Shown one piece after another: positions 8,042 through 16,902 of a stretch of 42,516 nt of DNA. The translations under genes and the position numbers were made by a program. This DNA comes from Bacillus sp. AFS088145. Lineage in GTDB: Bacteria; Bacillota; Bacilli; Bacillales; Bacillaceae_G. The stretch spans positions 2,868-45,383 of the forward strand of contig NZ_NUUX01000017.1 in NCBI RefSeq assembly GCF_002564465.1, in the 5' to 3' direction. The notes under the pieces were generated by a model that was given only the letters and a program-made list of their open reading frames with translations, was not told the origin of the DNA and ran no database searches. Position 1 is the first letter of the stretch. Each line of letters starts with the position of its first letter.

Positions 8042-9079
8042 ATGAAAAAAAGATTGTTAGTAACAGCGGCAGCGGTATGTGGAATTGCAACAATGAGTGG
8101 ATGTAGTTTACTTCCAACGAAATCTTCAACTGACATTGATCCACCTAAAACTGTAGTATATAAAAGTGATCAACCTTCAAAAGAAGTAGCAAAGAAAGAG
8201 GAAACTGTAAAAAGAGAATTATATTTAATTGATCGTAACGGGTATGTTGTACCGCAAACATTCCAATTACCTAAGTCTACTAGCTTGGCTAAACAAGCGT
8301 TAGAGTACTTAGTAAAAGATGGTCCTGTTACAGATGAATTACCGAATGGTTTCCAAGCAGTTTTACCTCCGAATACTGAAGTTTTAGGTGTTCAAACTCA
8401 AAAGGATGGTACGATTATTGCTGATTTTTCACCAGAATTTAAGCAATACCGTGCTGAAGATGAATTAAAAGTGTTTCAAGCTGTTACTTGGACGTTAACT
8501 CAATTTGATAATGTGACAAAGGTGAAAATTCGAGTAAACGGAAAAGAGCTTGCATCGATGCCAGTAAATAAAGCTCAGATTGGTGATGGGTTAACAAGAG
8601 ATGATGGAATTAACTTTGATAAAGGTGATATTGTAGATATTATGAACTCCAGACCAGTTACGTTATATTATGTTTCTCAAGGGGAAATGGGAGACACTTA
8701 TTATGTACCTGTAACGACTAGGATTTCAAATGTTGAAACAGATTCATATTCAGCAATCGTAAATGAACTTGTAAAAGGTCCATCTGAATATTCGAATTTA
8801 GTTTCCGATTTTGGAACTGATACGAAACTAGTTAGTCAACCTGTTTTCAAAGGCGGTAAACTAGTACTTAATTTTAACGATGGTATCTATGGAAATATTG
8901 CAAAAAATATGATCAATAATGATGTACTACAGCCACTTGTACTTTCTTTAACTGAGCAAAAAGGAGTTAAATCTATTGAAATTCAAATCAATGGTAAATT
9001 AACTGCGCTAGACCAACAAGGCAAGCCTTTAAGCCAACCTGTTTCTAGACCTAAGGATGTAAATACGAAAAAATTGTAA
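8042..9079 (+). CDS. gerM: Germination/sporulation lipoprotein GerM
   Basis: This 345-aa protein starts with a lipoprotein signal (MKKRLLVTAAAVCGIATMSGC, lipobox MSGC) and contains two GerM domains (about residues 70-180 and 215-325). In B. subtilis GerM is required for sporulation, cortex hydrolysis and the forespore-mother cell channel. I use ATG 8042 because GGGGGGAG lies seven bases upstream. The in-frame ATG at 8036 is too close to it. gerE is divergent upstream and a strong terminator follows. Confidence 0.93.
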   Translation: MKKRLLVTAAAVCGIATMSGCSLLPTKSSTDIDPPKTVVYKSDQPSKEVAKKEETVKRELYLIDRNGYVVPQTFQLPKSTSLAKQALEYLVKDGPVTDELPNGFQAVLPPNTEVLGVQTQKDGTIIADFSPEFKQYRAEDELKVFQAVTWTLTQFDNVTKVKIRVNGKELASMPVNKAQIGDGLTRDDGINFDKGDIVDIMNSRPVTLYYVSQGEMGDTYYVPVTTRISNVETDSYSAIVNELVKGPSEYSNLVSDFGTDTKLVSQPVFKGGKLVLNFNDGIYGNIAKNMINNDVLQPLVLSLTEQKGVKSIEIQINGKLTALDQQGKPLSQPVSRPKDVNTKKL

Positions 9080-9133
9080 GCCAGTGGTTACGGAAAGATA
9101 ATAATTACCTTTAAAAAAATGTTTTAAATTTAA

Positions 9134-9175
9134 ACCTTGTACAAAAATTGTGATGATTTTTGTACAAGGTTTTTA
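9134..9175 (+). terminator. Terminator of gerM
   Basis: A perfect 14-bp stem (9134-9147 with 9157-9170) with a 9-base loop is followed by TTTTAATTTT. Confidence 0.92.
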
Positions 9176-9265
9176 ATTTTAACTATAAATTACACTGAAT
9201 AAGTAGAAATGAAATCACTTTTTTGTCTATACTAGTATTTGGAAGATTTTGTAGGAGGAACTATT

Positions 9266-10006
9266 ATGACAAGAACAGATGGAAGATTAAATAATGAACT
9301 TAGACCGATAGAGATTATTACTCACTATACAAAGCATGCAGAAGGTTCTGTGCTGATCAGTATTGGTGATACGAAGGTAATTTGTAATGCAACAGTTGAG
9401 GACCGTGTACCGCCATTTTTGAGAAATAGTGGAAAAGGTTGGATTTCAGCTGAATATTCAATGTTACCTAGGGCTACTCAAGAGCGTACAATACGTGAAT
9501 CATCTAAAGGTAAAGTTACTGGTCGAACAATGGAAATTCAACGTTTAATAGGAAGAGCGTTAAGAGCAGTAGTTGATTTAGAAGCACTTGGTGAAAAGAC
9601 AATTTGGATCGATTGTGATGTAATTCAAGCAGATGGAGGAACACGAACTACTTCAATTACTGGTGCATTTGTTGCAATGATGCTTGCTTTTGATAAATTA
9701 ATTAAAATGGATAAATTGAAATCGTATCCTGTAAAAGATTATTTAGCAGCAACTTCGGTTGGTATTTTAGATGACCTTGGACCAGTACTAGATTTATATT
9801 ATGTAGAAGATTCGGCTGCAAGTGTTGATATGAATATTATTATGACTGGAAAAGGACAGTTTGTTGAACTTCAAGGAACTGGTGAAGAAGCAACATTTTC
9901 AAGAGAAGAATTAAATGAGTTACTATCTTTAGGTGAATTAGGAATTAAATCTCTAATTGAAAAACAAAAAGAAGTGTTATTACAAGAAGGTATTAAATTT
10001 CAATAA
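9266..10006 (+). CDS. rph: Ribonuclease PH
   Basis: This 246-aa phosphorolytic 3'-5' exoribonuclease trims tRNA 3' ends and forms a hexamer in known cases. Landmarks are [11 protein letters not shown] at the N-terminus, [29 protein letters not shown] and a C-terminal [13 protein letters not shown] start at ATG 9266, with TAGGAGG upstream and the conserved MTRTDGR N-terminus. The in-frame start at 9239 adds nine unconserved residues. It is followed by rdgB and ysnB as in B. subtilis. Confidence 0.96.
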   Translation: MTRTDGRLNNELRPIEIITHYTKHAEGSVLISIGDTKVICNATVEDRVPPFLRNSGKGWISAEYSMLPRATQERTIRESSKGKVTGRTMEIQRLIGRALRAVVDLEALGEKTIWIDCDVIQADGGTRTTSITGAFVAMMLAFDKLIKMDKLKSYPVKDYLAATSVGILDDLGPVLDLYYVEDSAASVDMNIIMTGKGQFVELQGTGEEATFSREELNELLSLGELGIKSLIEKQKEVLLQEGIKFQ

Positions 10007-10030
10007 TCATTTCGAGGTGAGACTTTAAGG

Positions 10031-10651
10031 ATGGAAACAATCATTATTGCGACAAATAATCAAGGCAAAGTGAAGGATTTTGAAGCACTTTTTAACCCGA
10101 TGGGATTTCAAATTAAGTCTTTAAAAGACTTTCCTGAAATTCAAGAAGTTGAAGAAACAGGAACAACATTTGAAGAAAATGCGATTTTAAAAGCTGAATA
10201 TTTAGCGAGTGAGTTAAATGCGCCAGTCATTGCAGATGACTCTGGTTTAATAGTGGATGCACTTGAAGGTAGACCAGGCGTTTATTCTGCTCGATATGCT
10301 GGAGTACATAAAAGTGACGAAGATAATTTACAAAAAGTATTAAGTGAACTAGAAGGCGTTTTTCCTGGAAAAAGAACTGCGCGATTTTATTGTGCTTTAG
10401 CTTTAGCGGTTCCAGGAAAAGAAACAATTACTGTTTATGGTACAGTTGAAGGGTATATTGCCAATGAAAAAAGAGGAACAAATGGTTTTGGCTACGATCC
10501 AATATTCTTTTTGCCAGAATTAGATAAAACGATGGCTGAAATAACGACAGATGAAAAAGGTGGCTTAAGTCATCGCGCTAATGCAATTAAATCATTAATG
10601 AGTGTAATAAATAAAGAAGATAAAGACTTTTTATTAAGAGGATCAAATTAA
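10031..10651 (+). CDS. rdgB: dITP/XTP pyrophosphatase (RdgB/Ham1)
   Basis: This 206-aa Ham1-family enzyme hydrolyses dITP, ITP and XTP to monophosphates to keep deaminated purines out of nucleic acids. Visible motifs are ATNNQGKVKDF, ADDSGLIVDAL, GRPGVYSARYAG, GFGYDPIF and SHRANA. It lies 24 bases after rph, and its stop overlaps the next start as TAATG. It corresponds to B. subtilis ysnA. Confidence 0.95.
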   Translation: METIIIATNNQGKVKDFEALFNPMGFQIKSLKDFPEIQEVEETGTTFEENAILKAEYLASELNAPVIADDSGLIVDALEGRPGVYSARYAGVHKSDEDNLQKVLSELEGVFPGKRTARFYCALALAVPGKETITVYGTVEGYIANEKRGTNGFGYDPIFFLPELDKTMAEITTDEKGGLSHRANAIKSLMSVINKEDKDFLLRGSN

Positions 10652-11154
10652 TGAAAGTACTAATTGTAAGTGATAGCCATGGATTGACAAAACCATTGCA
10701 AGAAATCGCCGACCGATATCGTGACAGTGTAGATTTAATGATACACTGTGGAGATTCAGAATTAGAAGTGAATGCTAAGGAACTAGAGGATTATAATGTT
10801 GTAAGAGGAAATTGTGATTTCAGAGGAGAATTCCCTGAAGAATTTATTCACCGTGGGAATGAATATACAATGTATGCAACACATGGTCATTTACATGGAA
10901 TAAAACAGTCATTACAAAAGCTGTATTATCGTTGTAAAGAAGTTGGAGCAACAATTGCTTGTTTCGGTCACTCTCATGTATTAGGAGCCGAAGTAATTGA
11001 TGGTGTGCTTTTTATTAACCCTGGCAGCATTTTATTACCGAGAATGCGAAAAGAAAAGACTTATGCTATTCTTGAAACAATTGATAAGAAAGCTAATGTT
11101 ACTTTTTATAATACAAATGGAACAGTGCTTACTACTACTTCATTTAAATTATAA
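10651..11154 (+). CDS. ysnB: YfcE/YsnB-type metallophosphoesterase
   Basis: This 167-aa calcineurin-like phosphoesterase has the metal-binding series DSHG, HCGDSE, GNCD, THGH and FGHSH. Relatives act as Mn-dependent phosphodiesterases, but the cellular substrate is uncertain. It is translationally coupled to rdgB by a one-base overlap and ends the rph-rdgB-ysnB unit. Confidence 0.92.
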   Translation: MKVLIVSDSHGLTKPLQEIADRYRDSVDLMIHCGDSELEVNAKELEDYNVVRGNCDFRGEFPEEFIHRGNEYTMYATHGHLHGIKQSLQKLYYRCKEVGATIACFGHSHVLGAEVIDGVLFINPGSILLPRMRKEKTYAILETIDKKANVTFYNTNGTVLTTTSFKL

Positions 11155-11167
11155 TGAATTAATGGGG

Positions 11168-11197
11168 GTTAGTAGCTTATACGCTACTAACTCTTAT
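11168..11197 (+). terminator. Hairpin after ysnB
   Basis: GTTAGTAGC at 11168-11176 pairs perfectly with GCTACTAAC at 11183-11191. The T-rich tail (TCTTATCT) is weak, so termination may be inefficient. Confidence 0.6.
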
Positions 11198-11309
11198 CTA
11201 AAACAAAAAAATTCGGAGTACTAAAAGCCGGAAAACCTTAATAAACTAAGGTAATTATACAACTTTAAAATTTTCTTCTTTATTTTGGAAAAAAATTTTT
11301 AAAAAAGTG

Positions 11310-11338
11310 TTGACTTTAATTTCCATAACGACTATACT
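11310..11338 (+). promoter_or_regulatory. Sigma-A promoter of the tRNA pair
   Basis: TTGACT at 11310-11315 and TATACT at 11333-11338 are separated by 17 bases. This is one mismatch from consensus in each hexamer, as expected for a strong tRNA promoter 55 bases before tRNA-Gly. Confidence 0.85.
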
Positions 11339-11392
11339 AAATTATGTCGACAGGGTGATGTCACAAAGAAACGAAAAAGAAATAACAAATAT

Positions 11393-11466
11393 GCGGGTGT
11401 AGTTTAATGGTAAAATAGAAGCCTTCCAAGCTTCGGTCGTGGGTTCGATTCCCATCACCCGCTCCA
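11393..11466 (+). tRNA. tRNA-Gly(TCC)
   Basis: The acceptor arms GCGGGTG and CACCCGC pair perfectly. The anticodon stem GAAGC/GCTTC holds loop CTTCCAA (anticodon TCC), and the T arm has GGTTCGATTCC. The 3' CCA is encoded at 11464-11466. Confidence 0.97.
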
Positions 11467-11469
11467 TAT

Positions 11470-11582
<113 letters not shown>

Positions 11583-11624
11583 TTTTTTTGTCTACATACC
11601 AAATGAATCGCTATATATCAACCT

Positions 11625-11699
11625 TCTAGGACGCCAAATGAAACGGTCAGTGCATCGGTCAAAACCGAAAATGACTCAAAATTAGGCGTAAGCTAGGAG
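11625..11699. promoter_or_regulatory. Candidate integrase arm-binding / int control region, left
   Basis: CTAGGACGCC is mirrored downstream by GGCGT and CTAG, giving a long interrupted dyad just before the integrase gene. Inside are AAACGGTC (11641-11648), CAGTGCA (11648-11654), ATCGGTC and AACCGA. AAACGGTC and CAGTGCA recur near the right att site at 31,002 and 31,033. This suggests arm-type recombinase sites, by inference. Confidence 0.45.
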
Positions 11700-11711
11700 G
11701 TTATTTTTGTT

Positions 11712-12689
11712 ATGACTAAAAAGAAAAGTATTTTATCGATTTCAGAGGATTTAAGAGGTTTATTCTCGGAAAATCCTACCCCATGTACAACGGTCGATTT
11801 AGACCGAATGACTATCAAACAGGCTCTCACAACGATTACTCGCCAAATGGAGATCAGCGGAAACCGACCAAGGACGATAAGCGACTATTCTATTCATGCT
11901 GATCATTTTGCGAAAACTACTGGTTTAACTTATTTAGACGAACTGACTGCCGAATCAATTTATGAATGGTTGTCACGCATGGATGTAAGCAACCAAACGA
12001 AGCTAACCCGTTTAAAGTGTTTAAAGGCGTTTTTGTCACGCTGTTTTAGTAATGGCTGGTTAGAAAAGCAGTTTTGGAAACCGATCACAATTCGAGTCGA
12101 TAGTAATGTGAAGGAGGGGGCTACAGAGCGTGAAATTCGAACGTTGCTGTCGTTGTTAGACTTAGGTGACTTTGTACAATTAAGGGACGCTACAGCCGCT
12201 CTACTAATGTTTAAAACGGGGATACGAATAAATACAATCGTTCACTTGGAGAATAAGCATATAGACTTCACAGATAAATTACTTCGACTTGACGGTGCCA
12301 TCATGAAAAATCACGATCAGTTACTGTTGCCATTTGATGATACGCTGCACCGTTTGCTAAGCGTGCTAGTGCGTCAGAATGAAGCTATTAGACATGCGTA
12401 TGGAGTTCAAAATAAGTACGTGTTTATTACGAAGCAAGGCGGAGTCATTTCGAATAGTCCGACGCATAACAACATACAAAAACGTTTACACAAGTATTCT
12501 AAAGAATATGGATTACGTAATATTAATCCTCATGCATTAAGACGTGGATTCGCAAAATCTCTTCTGAATAAAGGTGCTAATATTGCTGAAATCTCCAAAG
12601 CGCTAGGTCATAGTAACCTTGCTGTTACAACCCAATACTTACACCTTGATAAAGAAGAAGTGGCAGAGAACTTAAGGAAATATTTATAA
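11712..12689 (+). CDS. int: Tyrosine recombinase / integrase
   Basis: This 325-aa XerC/D-like integrase has a SAM-like N-terminal core-binding domain (about 35-125) and a catalytic domain (about 135-325). The catalytic set is visible: R172 in TGIRINT, a likely K199, H274 and R277 in HALR, H300 in LGHSN and Y309 in TTQYLHL. AGGAGG lies 11 bases before the ATG. It stands next to the tRNA-side att site, where integrases of tRNA-targeting islands usually lie, so it presumably integrates and excises this element. It looks intact. Confidence 0.95.
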   Translation: MTKKKSILSISEDLRGLFSENPTPCTTVDLDRMTIKQALTTITRQMEISGNRPRTISDYSIHADHFAKTTGLTYLDELTAESIYEWLSRMDVSNQTKLTRLKCLKAFLSRCFSNGWLEKQFWKPITIRVDSNVKEGATEREIRTLLSLLDLGDFVQLRDATAALLMFKTGIRINTIVHLENKHIDFTDKLLRLDGAIMKNHDQLLLPFDDTLHRLLSVLVRQNEAIRHAYGVQNKYVFITKQGGVISNSPTHNNIQKRLHKYSKEYGLRNINPHALRRGFAKSLLNKGANIAEISKALGHSNLAVTTQYLHLDKEEVAENLRKYL

Positions 12690-12697
12690 TAATCATT

Positions 12698-12724
12698 ACG
12701 TCACTTTATGAGTGGCGTTTTTAT
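12698..12724 (+). terminator. Terminator of int
   Basis: ACGTCACT (12698-12705) pairs with AGTGGCGT (12711-12718) through seven Watson-Crick pairs and one G-T pair, followed by TTTTATTTT. Confidence 0.8.
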
Positions 12725-12922
12725 TTTGCTAATGGAAGATTGTAATTTCTACTATTGAGTTATTGTGCGCAAGCAAAATCTAGATTTCTACCTTTTCAAT
12801 GTTACAACCTTTGAATAACGCTTTTTCTATTCCTATAACGTCATTTTGTATCCATTATTTGAATATGTTTAATAAAAAAGAACCCTTTATTTTACAGTAT
12901 CAAGATATAGGAGGCGTAATAA

Positions 12923-13522
12923 ATGGAAAATAACAATAAAATAAATGTAGAAAAGTGGTCTCCGATTTTATTTAGTGTATTTTTTTATCTTCTTCCATTT
13001 TATCAGTTAGCAGATAGAAAAATAGGAACTTGGTCGTTAATATTGTTTGGTGGAGCGGCAGTAATATTTGCAATCATAGATATGCTACATTTCTTAACTA
13101 CAATAGATAATAGCAGACGAATAAATAAAAGCATTGAGGATTATGTAAAGTTTTTTGATGAATATGTTGAGGAAAAGAAATGGGATGAGAAAAAAGGAAT
13201 GGTATATAACACAAAAATAATCATGAGTAAAGAAGTGGCCGATCATATGGCTAACGACCAATTAGCAGCCCCCGTGGACTTTAATAAACTTTACAGTAAA
13301 CAAAAAGATATCGTAAAAGATAACGATAAACGGTTGAAAAAGATAGATCAAATCAATCTGGTTTTACTTGTTATCGCTCTTTTGTTGGTGTTTATAGCGA
13401 GCCTAATTAATAATGATATTGAAATACATGATGTAAATACTGCTGATGTATTTGCGGTTTTAAGTTTGTGGTTAACTATGCTATTATACCTTATTAAATC
13501 TATAAAAATTTTAAAATTATAA
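12923..13522 (+). CDS. Four-helix membrane protein of unknown function
   Basis: I do not recognise this 199-aa protein. It has four hydrophobic segments (about residues 13-31, 38-62, 142-162 and 175-197) around a charged central cytoplasmic-type region (65-140) rich in Lys, Asp and Glu. A good AGGAGG precedes the ATG. It is a single gene between int and the DUF3883 nuclease. The two-plus-two membrane layout with a soluble middle is reminiscent of membrane effectors in defence islands, but I can see no diagnostic motif. Confidence 0.75.
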   Translation: MENNNKINVEKWSPILFSVFFYLLPFYQLADRKIGTWSLILFGGAAVIFAIIDMLHFLTTIDNSRRINKSIEDYVKFFDEYVEEKKWDEKKGMVYNTKIIMSKEVADHMANDQLAAPVDFNKLYSKQKDIVKDNDKRLKKIDQINLVLLVIALLLVFIASLINNDIEIHDVNTADVFAVLSLWLTMLLYLIKSIKILKL

Positions 13523-13748
13523 TTATAAGAACTGTCATCAACCAGTGATTCTCTATGTCTATAATCTTCAAACAGAGTTTGTTCAAACCAGTTTTTGGAT
13601 AATACAATTCATATGGGTGACCCAAATTCCTTTTTTATTTGTACTGAACGTACATTCTTGTGTTGGGCATTTAAGTCACTTCTATTATTAATAATTTGGT
13701 ACTATATAGGGTATTACAAATTTATATTTATTATAGGGAGGACTTTCA

Positions 13749-14708
13749 TTGAATTACGCAATTATCACTGAAAATGATGAATCCAAATGGGATGATGAAA
13801 CTGGAGTACTATATCATTTTCCTGCAAGATATAAAAACATTCTAACAGAAGGTACCAGTGTTATTTATTATAAGGGGCAAATGAAAGATAAGAAGTATTT
13901 AAATAAGCGTTTATCCGCGAAACCACATTACTTTGGGATTGCTAAAATAGGTGAAGTATATCCAGATTCAAAAAATAAAAATGAATACTTTGCAAAAATT
14001 GAAGAATATATACCATTTGTACAACCTCTAGATTTTAAGGATAAAAATAATGAGTATATTGAGATAGTAACTAAAAGTAATTATTGGAGAGATGGAGTAA
14101 GAAAAATAACAGTTGATACATATAAAAAAATAATTAAATTGGCTAATTTCGAAATTGATTATAAAAACGAAAACAACCTTGAGGCAGTACTTAGTGATGA
14201 ATCTTTACCAAATTTAGATGATGTAAGCCCAGTTCCCTCCAATAGTTTATTCACAGGTAAAACTAATAAACATAGTAAAGAAAACAATGGATCTAATAAT
14301 AACAGAAAACAAACAAAAGGTGATGGATTTTCAAGAAATGCTAAGAAAATAGGGGATCGAGCAGAACAAGTTGTTTTAAAGTTTCTGAAAAATCATAATT
14401 ATAAAAACATTAGGTGGGTTGCTAATGAAGGAGAAAAGCCTGGCTATGATATTTCCTGCGTAGATCACACGGGATTAGAAATATATATTGAAGTAAAAGG
14501 CACTTCAACTAGTAAATTTAACGATTTTATAATAACAAATAATGAATTGTCAACGGCAGAAAAATTGGGAGATAGTTTTTATATTTATTTCGTAACTAAT
14601 TGTTTAAGTAAAACACCAAAAGTTCAGTCTTTTCAGAACCCATATAAGAAAATAGCTTCAAGTAAATGGGAATTAACACCTTTATCATATAAAGTTTTTA
14701 CTTCTTAA
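13749..14708 (+). CDS. Predicted modification-dependent nuclease: PUA/EVE-like N-domain + DUF3883
   Basis: This 319-aa protein starts at TTG, with GGGAGG eight bases upstream. The N-terminal half (about 1-135, containing VLYHFPARYKNIL and YFGIAKIGEVY) looks like the PUA/EVE-like reader domain found in restriction proteins. Residues 160-195 form a low-complexity linker. The C-terminal half (about 196-319) resembles DUF3883, with a PD-(D/E)XK-like set: E in GDRAEQVV, D234 in PGYD, and E249-V-K251. I infer a type IV-like nuclease that recognises modified DNA. No partner gene is adjacent. Confidence 0.75.
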   Translation: MNYAIITENDESKWDDETGVLYHFPARYKNILTEGTSVIYYKGQMKDKKYLNKRLSAKPHYFGIAKIGEVYPDSKNKNEYFAKIEEYIPFVQPLDFKDKNNEYIEIVTKSNYWRDGVRKITVDTYKKIIKLANFEIDYKNENNLEAVLSDESLPNLDDVSPVPSNSLFTGKTNKHSKENNGSNNNRKQTKGDGFSRNAKKIGDRAEQVVLKFLKNHNYKNIRWVANEGEKPGYDISCVDHTGLEIYIEVKGTSTSKFNDFIITNNELSTAEKLGDSFYIYFVTNCLSKTPKVQSFQNPYKKIASSKWELTPLSYKVFTS

Positions 14709-14745
14709 AATCTAATAAAAATAACATTTAGTAGTTAATAGTTTG

Positions 14746-14776
14746 ACGCAGCCATTTATAGGTTGCGTTTTTTTAT
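14746..14776 (+). terminator. Terminator after the DUF3883 gene
   Basis: ACGCAGCC (14746-14753) pairs with GGTTGCGT (14761-14768) with one G-T pair, followed by seven T. Confidence 0.85.
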
Positions 14777-14866
14777 TTAGAAAATTTTTTTGTAGCGATA
14801 CGGAAGTACCCTAGGGGTCGGATTTCTATAGTGTAAGGGTAAGTAACTAGAAGGGAGGTTCTAGCC

Positions 14867-15091
14867 ATGGCAACAGGAACAACAATTAGGGTTGTACGAG
14901 CCTATCAGGGGATTTCGCAAGGTGAACTTGCAGAACTGATGGTAGTAAGCATCAGCCTAATATCAGCAGTTGAAAAGGGAACAAAACGTATTACTCCTGA
15001 GTTTGTAAAGCGATTTAAACGAGCAGTAGGAATTATTGATTCAACTCTAATAGACATCCAATATTTGCAAAGTATATTAACGGAATTGTGA
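14867..15091 (+). CDS. Xre-type helix-turn-helix regulator
   Basis: This 74-aa protein is essentially one Cro/C1-type HTH domain, with RVVRAYQGISQGELAELMVVSISLIS and VEKGTKRITPEFVKRF. GGGAGG lies eight bases upstream. It starts a short run of genes (small protein, HNH protein, Rep-like protein) and probably controls it or the island's excision, as small Xre proteins do in many integrative elements. The target is not visible. An imperfect palindrome, ACCCTAGGGGT, lies about 60 bases upstream. Confidence 0.88.
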   Translation: MATGTTIRVVRAYQGISQGELAELMVVSISLISAVEKGTKRITPEFVKRFKRAVGIIDSTLIDIQYLQSILTEL

Positions 15092-15160
15092 ACAGCAGCA
15101 TTAATTTTTTTTAGATTCATAGTAGAAAAATTCCACTTAAATTTTAGGAGGGAATAAGAG

Positions 15161-15325
15161 ATGAACAAACTTGATAGTTTACAAAAACGAATTAACGATT
15201 TACAAGTCGCTCTGAAGATAACCAAAAATGATGAAAAGGTAATCGATACTGCATTTGAAAATTGGATAATCAATAGGATAAACAAAAAATTAATAGAAAA
15301 AGGATGGTTAGAAAATGAAAAATAA
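15161..15325 (+). CDS. Small 54-aa protein coupled to an HNH gene
   Basis: This ORF starts MNKLDSLQKRINDLQVALKI and ends KGWLENEK. A strong AGGAGGG lies nine bases before its ATG, and its end overlaps the next gene's start by 11 bases. The leucine pattern suggests a helical or coiled-coil protein. I recognise no family. The ribosome-binding site and overlap support a real gene that is translationally coupled to the HNH protein. Confidence 0.7.
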   Translation: MNKLDSLQKRINDLQVALKITKNDEKVIDTAFENWIINRINKKLIEKGWLENEK

Positions 15326-15971
15326 TTTTAGGCACAATGAAGATGGGACTACAAACATCTATATCGAAAGCCTCGACCGAATACTCGAGATGCGGATTAA
15401 CACTGAAGATTTTCAGTTTCTAGAAAGCAAAGGCTATAACATTTGTGCAACTTGGAATAAGGCTAGTCGTACTTGGTATGCTGTCCGTCGTGGAAAGAAA
15501 GTTCATCGTTTGCTTAAAGGTGATCCAGAGGGGATGCATGTTCATCATATAGACAGGAACGGATTAAACAACACTCGAGAAAATTTGGAGGTTCTATCAC
15601 CAAGCGAGCATTTACGAAAAAAGCTTCCTAAAGAACCGATTATCGGAGATCCAAGCAAAGGTATTCAAGTCCGTATTCTTAGCAAGGCAGAGGCGAGCAA
15701 GAAACAAGTAGACAGACGTTTTTGGTTTCGCTTGGAAGTTAATGGATTACATTACGGAACGTTTGAAAATGACATCAATTTAAATTTACATGCCAATATT
15801 GCCGATATGGTAGTAAATCGTAGGTTTTCCAATGAACAGATTTATGCTCCGTTTTTACGGGTTGGACACAATGAAGAGCATGTTGCAGCAGTTATCAAAG
15901 AGGTACGCAGATTCTTCAGTACGCCTGATCCGTCTAAAGTTAAAAAGGTACAAAGTAACCAAAAAATTTAA
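15315..15971 (+). CDS. HNH endonuclease (HNH_3/NUMOD-type)
   Basis: This 218-aa protein has an HNH nuclease centre at about residues 60-100: HVHHIDRNGLNNTRENLEVL with H77, H78 and N90, followed by SPSEHLRKK. Upstream is a short TWYAVRRGKKVHRLL strand segment typical of phage and intron HNH proteins. The C-terminal part (about 140-200), with FWFRLEVNGLHYGTF, may be an AP2-like DNA-binding domain. Possible roles are homing endonuclease or phage-type nicking enzyme. It is not a zinc-binding McrA-type HNH, since cysteine pairs are absent. Confidence 0.82.
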   Translation: MKNNFRHNEDGTTNIYIESLDRILEMRINTEDFQFLESKGYNICATWNKASRTWYAVRRGKKVHRLLKGDPEGMHVHHIDRNGLNNTRENLEVLSPSEHLRKKLPKEPIIGDPSKGIQVRILSKAEASKKQVDRRFWFRLEVNGLHYGTFENDINLNLHANIADMVVNRRFSNEQIYAPFLRVGHNEEHVAAVIKEVRRFFSTPDPSKVKKVQSNQKI

Positions 15972-16002
15972 TAATGGATGTCGTTACAAAGTTATCACAG
16001 TT

Positions 16003-16036
16003 GCGGTTATCTGTTCATGCAGAACCGCTTTTTTTA
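16003..16036 (+). terminator. Terminator after the HNH gene
   Basis: GCGGTT (16003-16008) pairs with AACCGC (16023-16028), with CTG/CAG pairing inside, followed by seven T. Confidence 0.8.
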
Positions 16037-16067
16037 GTTAATAAATATTAGAATAGTAGGTTAATAA

Positions 16068-16847
16068 ATGGAAAACAACAATAGACAACTAGTCGATACT
16101 TCAACGGGAGAAATATATGATATGGATGAATATTATTTACGAGCCAAATCATCCGATGAAACATATAAACAATTTATTACTCAAGACAATCGACATTTCT
16201 CGTTTGCAGATATGGACACTATAAAATACAATATTTCCAATGTCTCCACTGTTCATTGTGGTTACCTTATGATTCTTCAATGTTACATGGAATATGGTTC
16301 AGGTAAAATAAAACTTAATAGAAACGAAATGCCAAAAGCAGTTGGTACATCCAAAACGACCTTTAATAGGTTTTGGAAAGTAATGATTAACTACGGAATT
16401 ATCATCGAGAAACATGGGGTATTTTACGTAAATCCTTATTTTCATTTTCGTCAACAACCGCAGAATAATAGAGTCATCAAATTATTTACTACAACGATAA
16501 AGCAATTAACACATGAGTTATCTGCATCCGAATTAGGGTTTCTGTATAAGCTATTGCCTTTTGTACATTACGATACGAATATGATATGTGCTGATCCGTT
16601 TACCGAGCCTGAGAATATTCAGTTCCTGAATAAAACCCAAATAGCGTTATTGGTCGGAATGGATGAAAAGAAAACGTCCAAGCAATTAGATAAGTTGCGT
16701 AAAAAAGGCGTTGTTGCTGAAACAATACGCCAAGATGATAAAAGAGATCGTATTTTCACTTTAAATCCATATGTATTCTATCGAAAGAAAGGTAGACCTG
16801 ACGATACTTTACGTGGATTGTTCGCTTCAACACATTATGGTAAATGA
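16068..16847 (+). CDS. Winged-helix protein resembling Firmicute plasmid replication initiators
   Basis: This 259-aa protein seems to hold two winged-helix regions (about residues 75-140 and 185-240, the latter with TQIALLVGMDEKKTSKQLDKLR), ending FTLNPYVFYRKKG. That closing pattern is like RepL-type plasmid replication proteins and related phage proteins. The upstream ribosome-binding site is weak. Two 19-bp direct repeats lie immediately after its stop, as iterons may. I infer a replication or copy-control role in an excised circular form. A transcription factor is the alternative. Confidence 0.6.
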   Translation: MENNNRQLVDTSTGEIYDMDEYYLRAKSSDETYKQFITQDNRHFSFADMDTIKYNISNVSTVHCGYLMILQCYMEYGSGKIKLNRNEMPKAVGTSKTTFNRFWKVMINYGIIIEKHGVFYVNPYFHFRQQPQNNRVIKLFTTTIKQLTHELSASELGFLYKLLPFVHYDTNMICADPFTEPENIQFLNKTQIALLVGMDEKKTSKQLDKLRKKGVVAETIRQDDKRDRIFTLNPYVFYRKKGRPDDTLRGLFASTHYGK

Positions 16848-16850
16848 GTA

Positions 16851-16902
16851 ATAGGTGTCTTTTTTGACATTAAAATAGCGAAATAGGTGTCTTTTTTGAC
16901 AC
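16851..16902. repeat. Two 19-bp direct repeats (iteron-like)
   Basis: ATAGGTGTCTTTTTTGACA occurs at 16851-16869 and at 16883-16901, a period of 32 bases. Each copy contains an inverted repeat, and in the second copy it is GTGTC/GACAC around six T. The location just after the Rep-like gene suggests initiator binding sites or a terminator pair. Confidence 0.7.
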
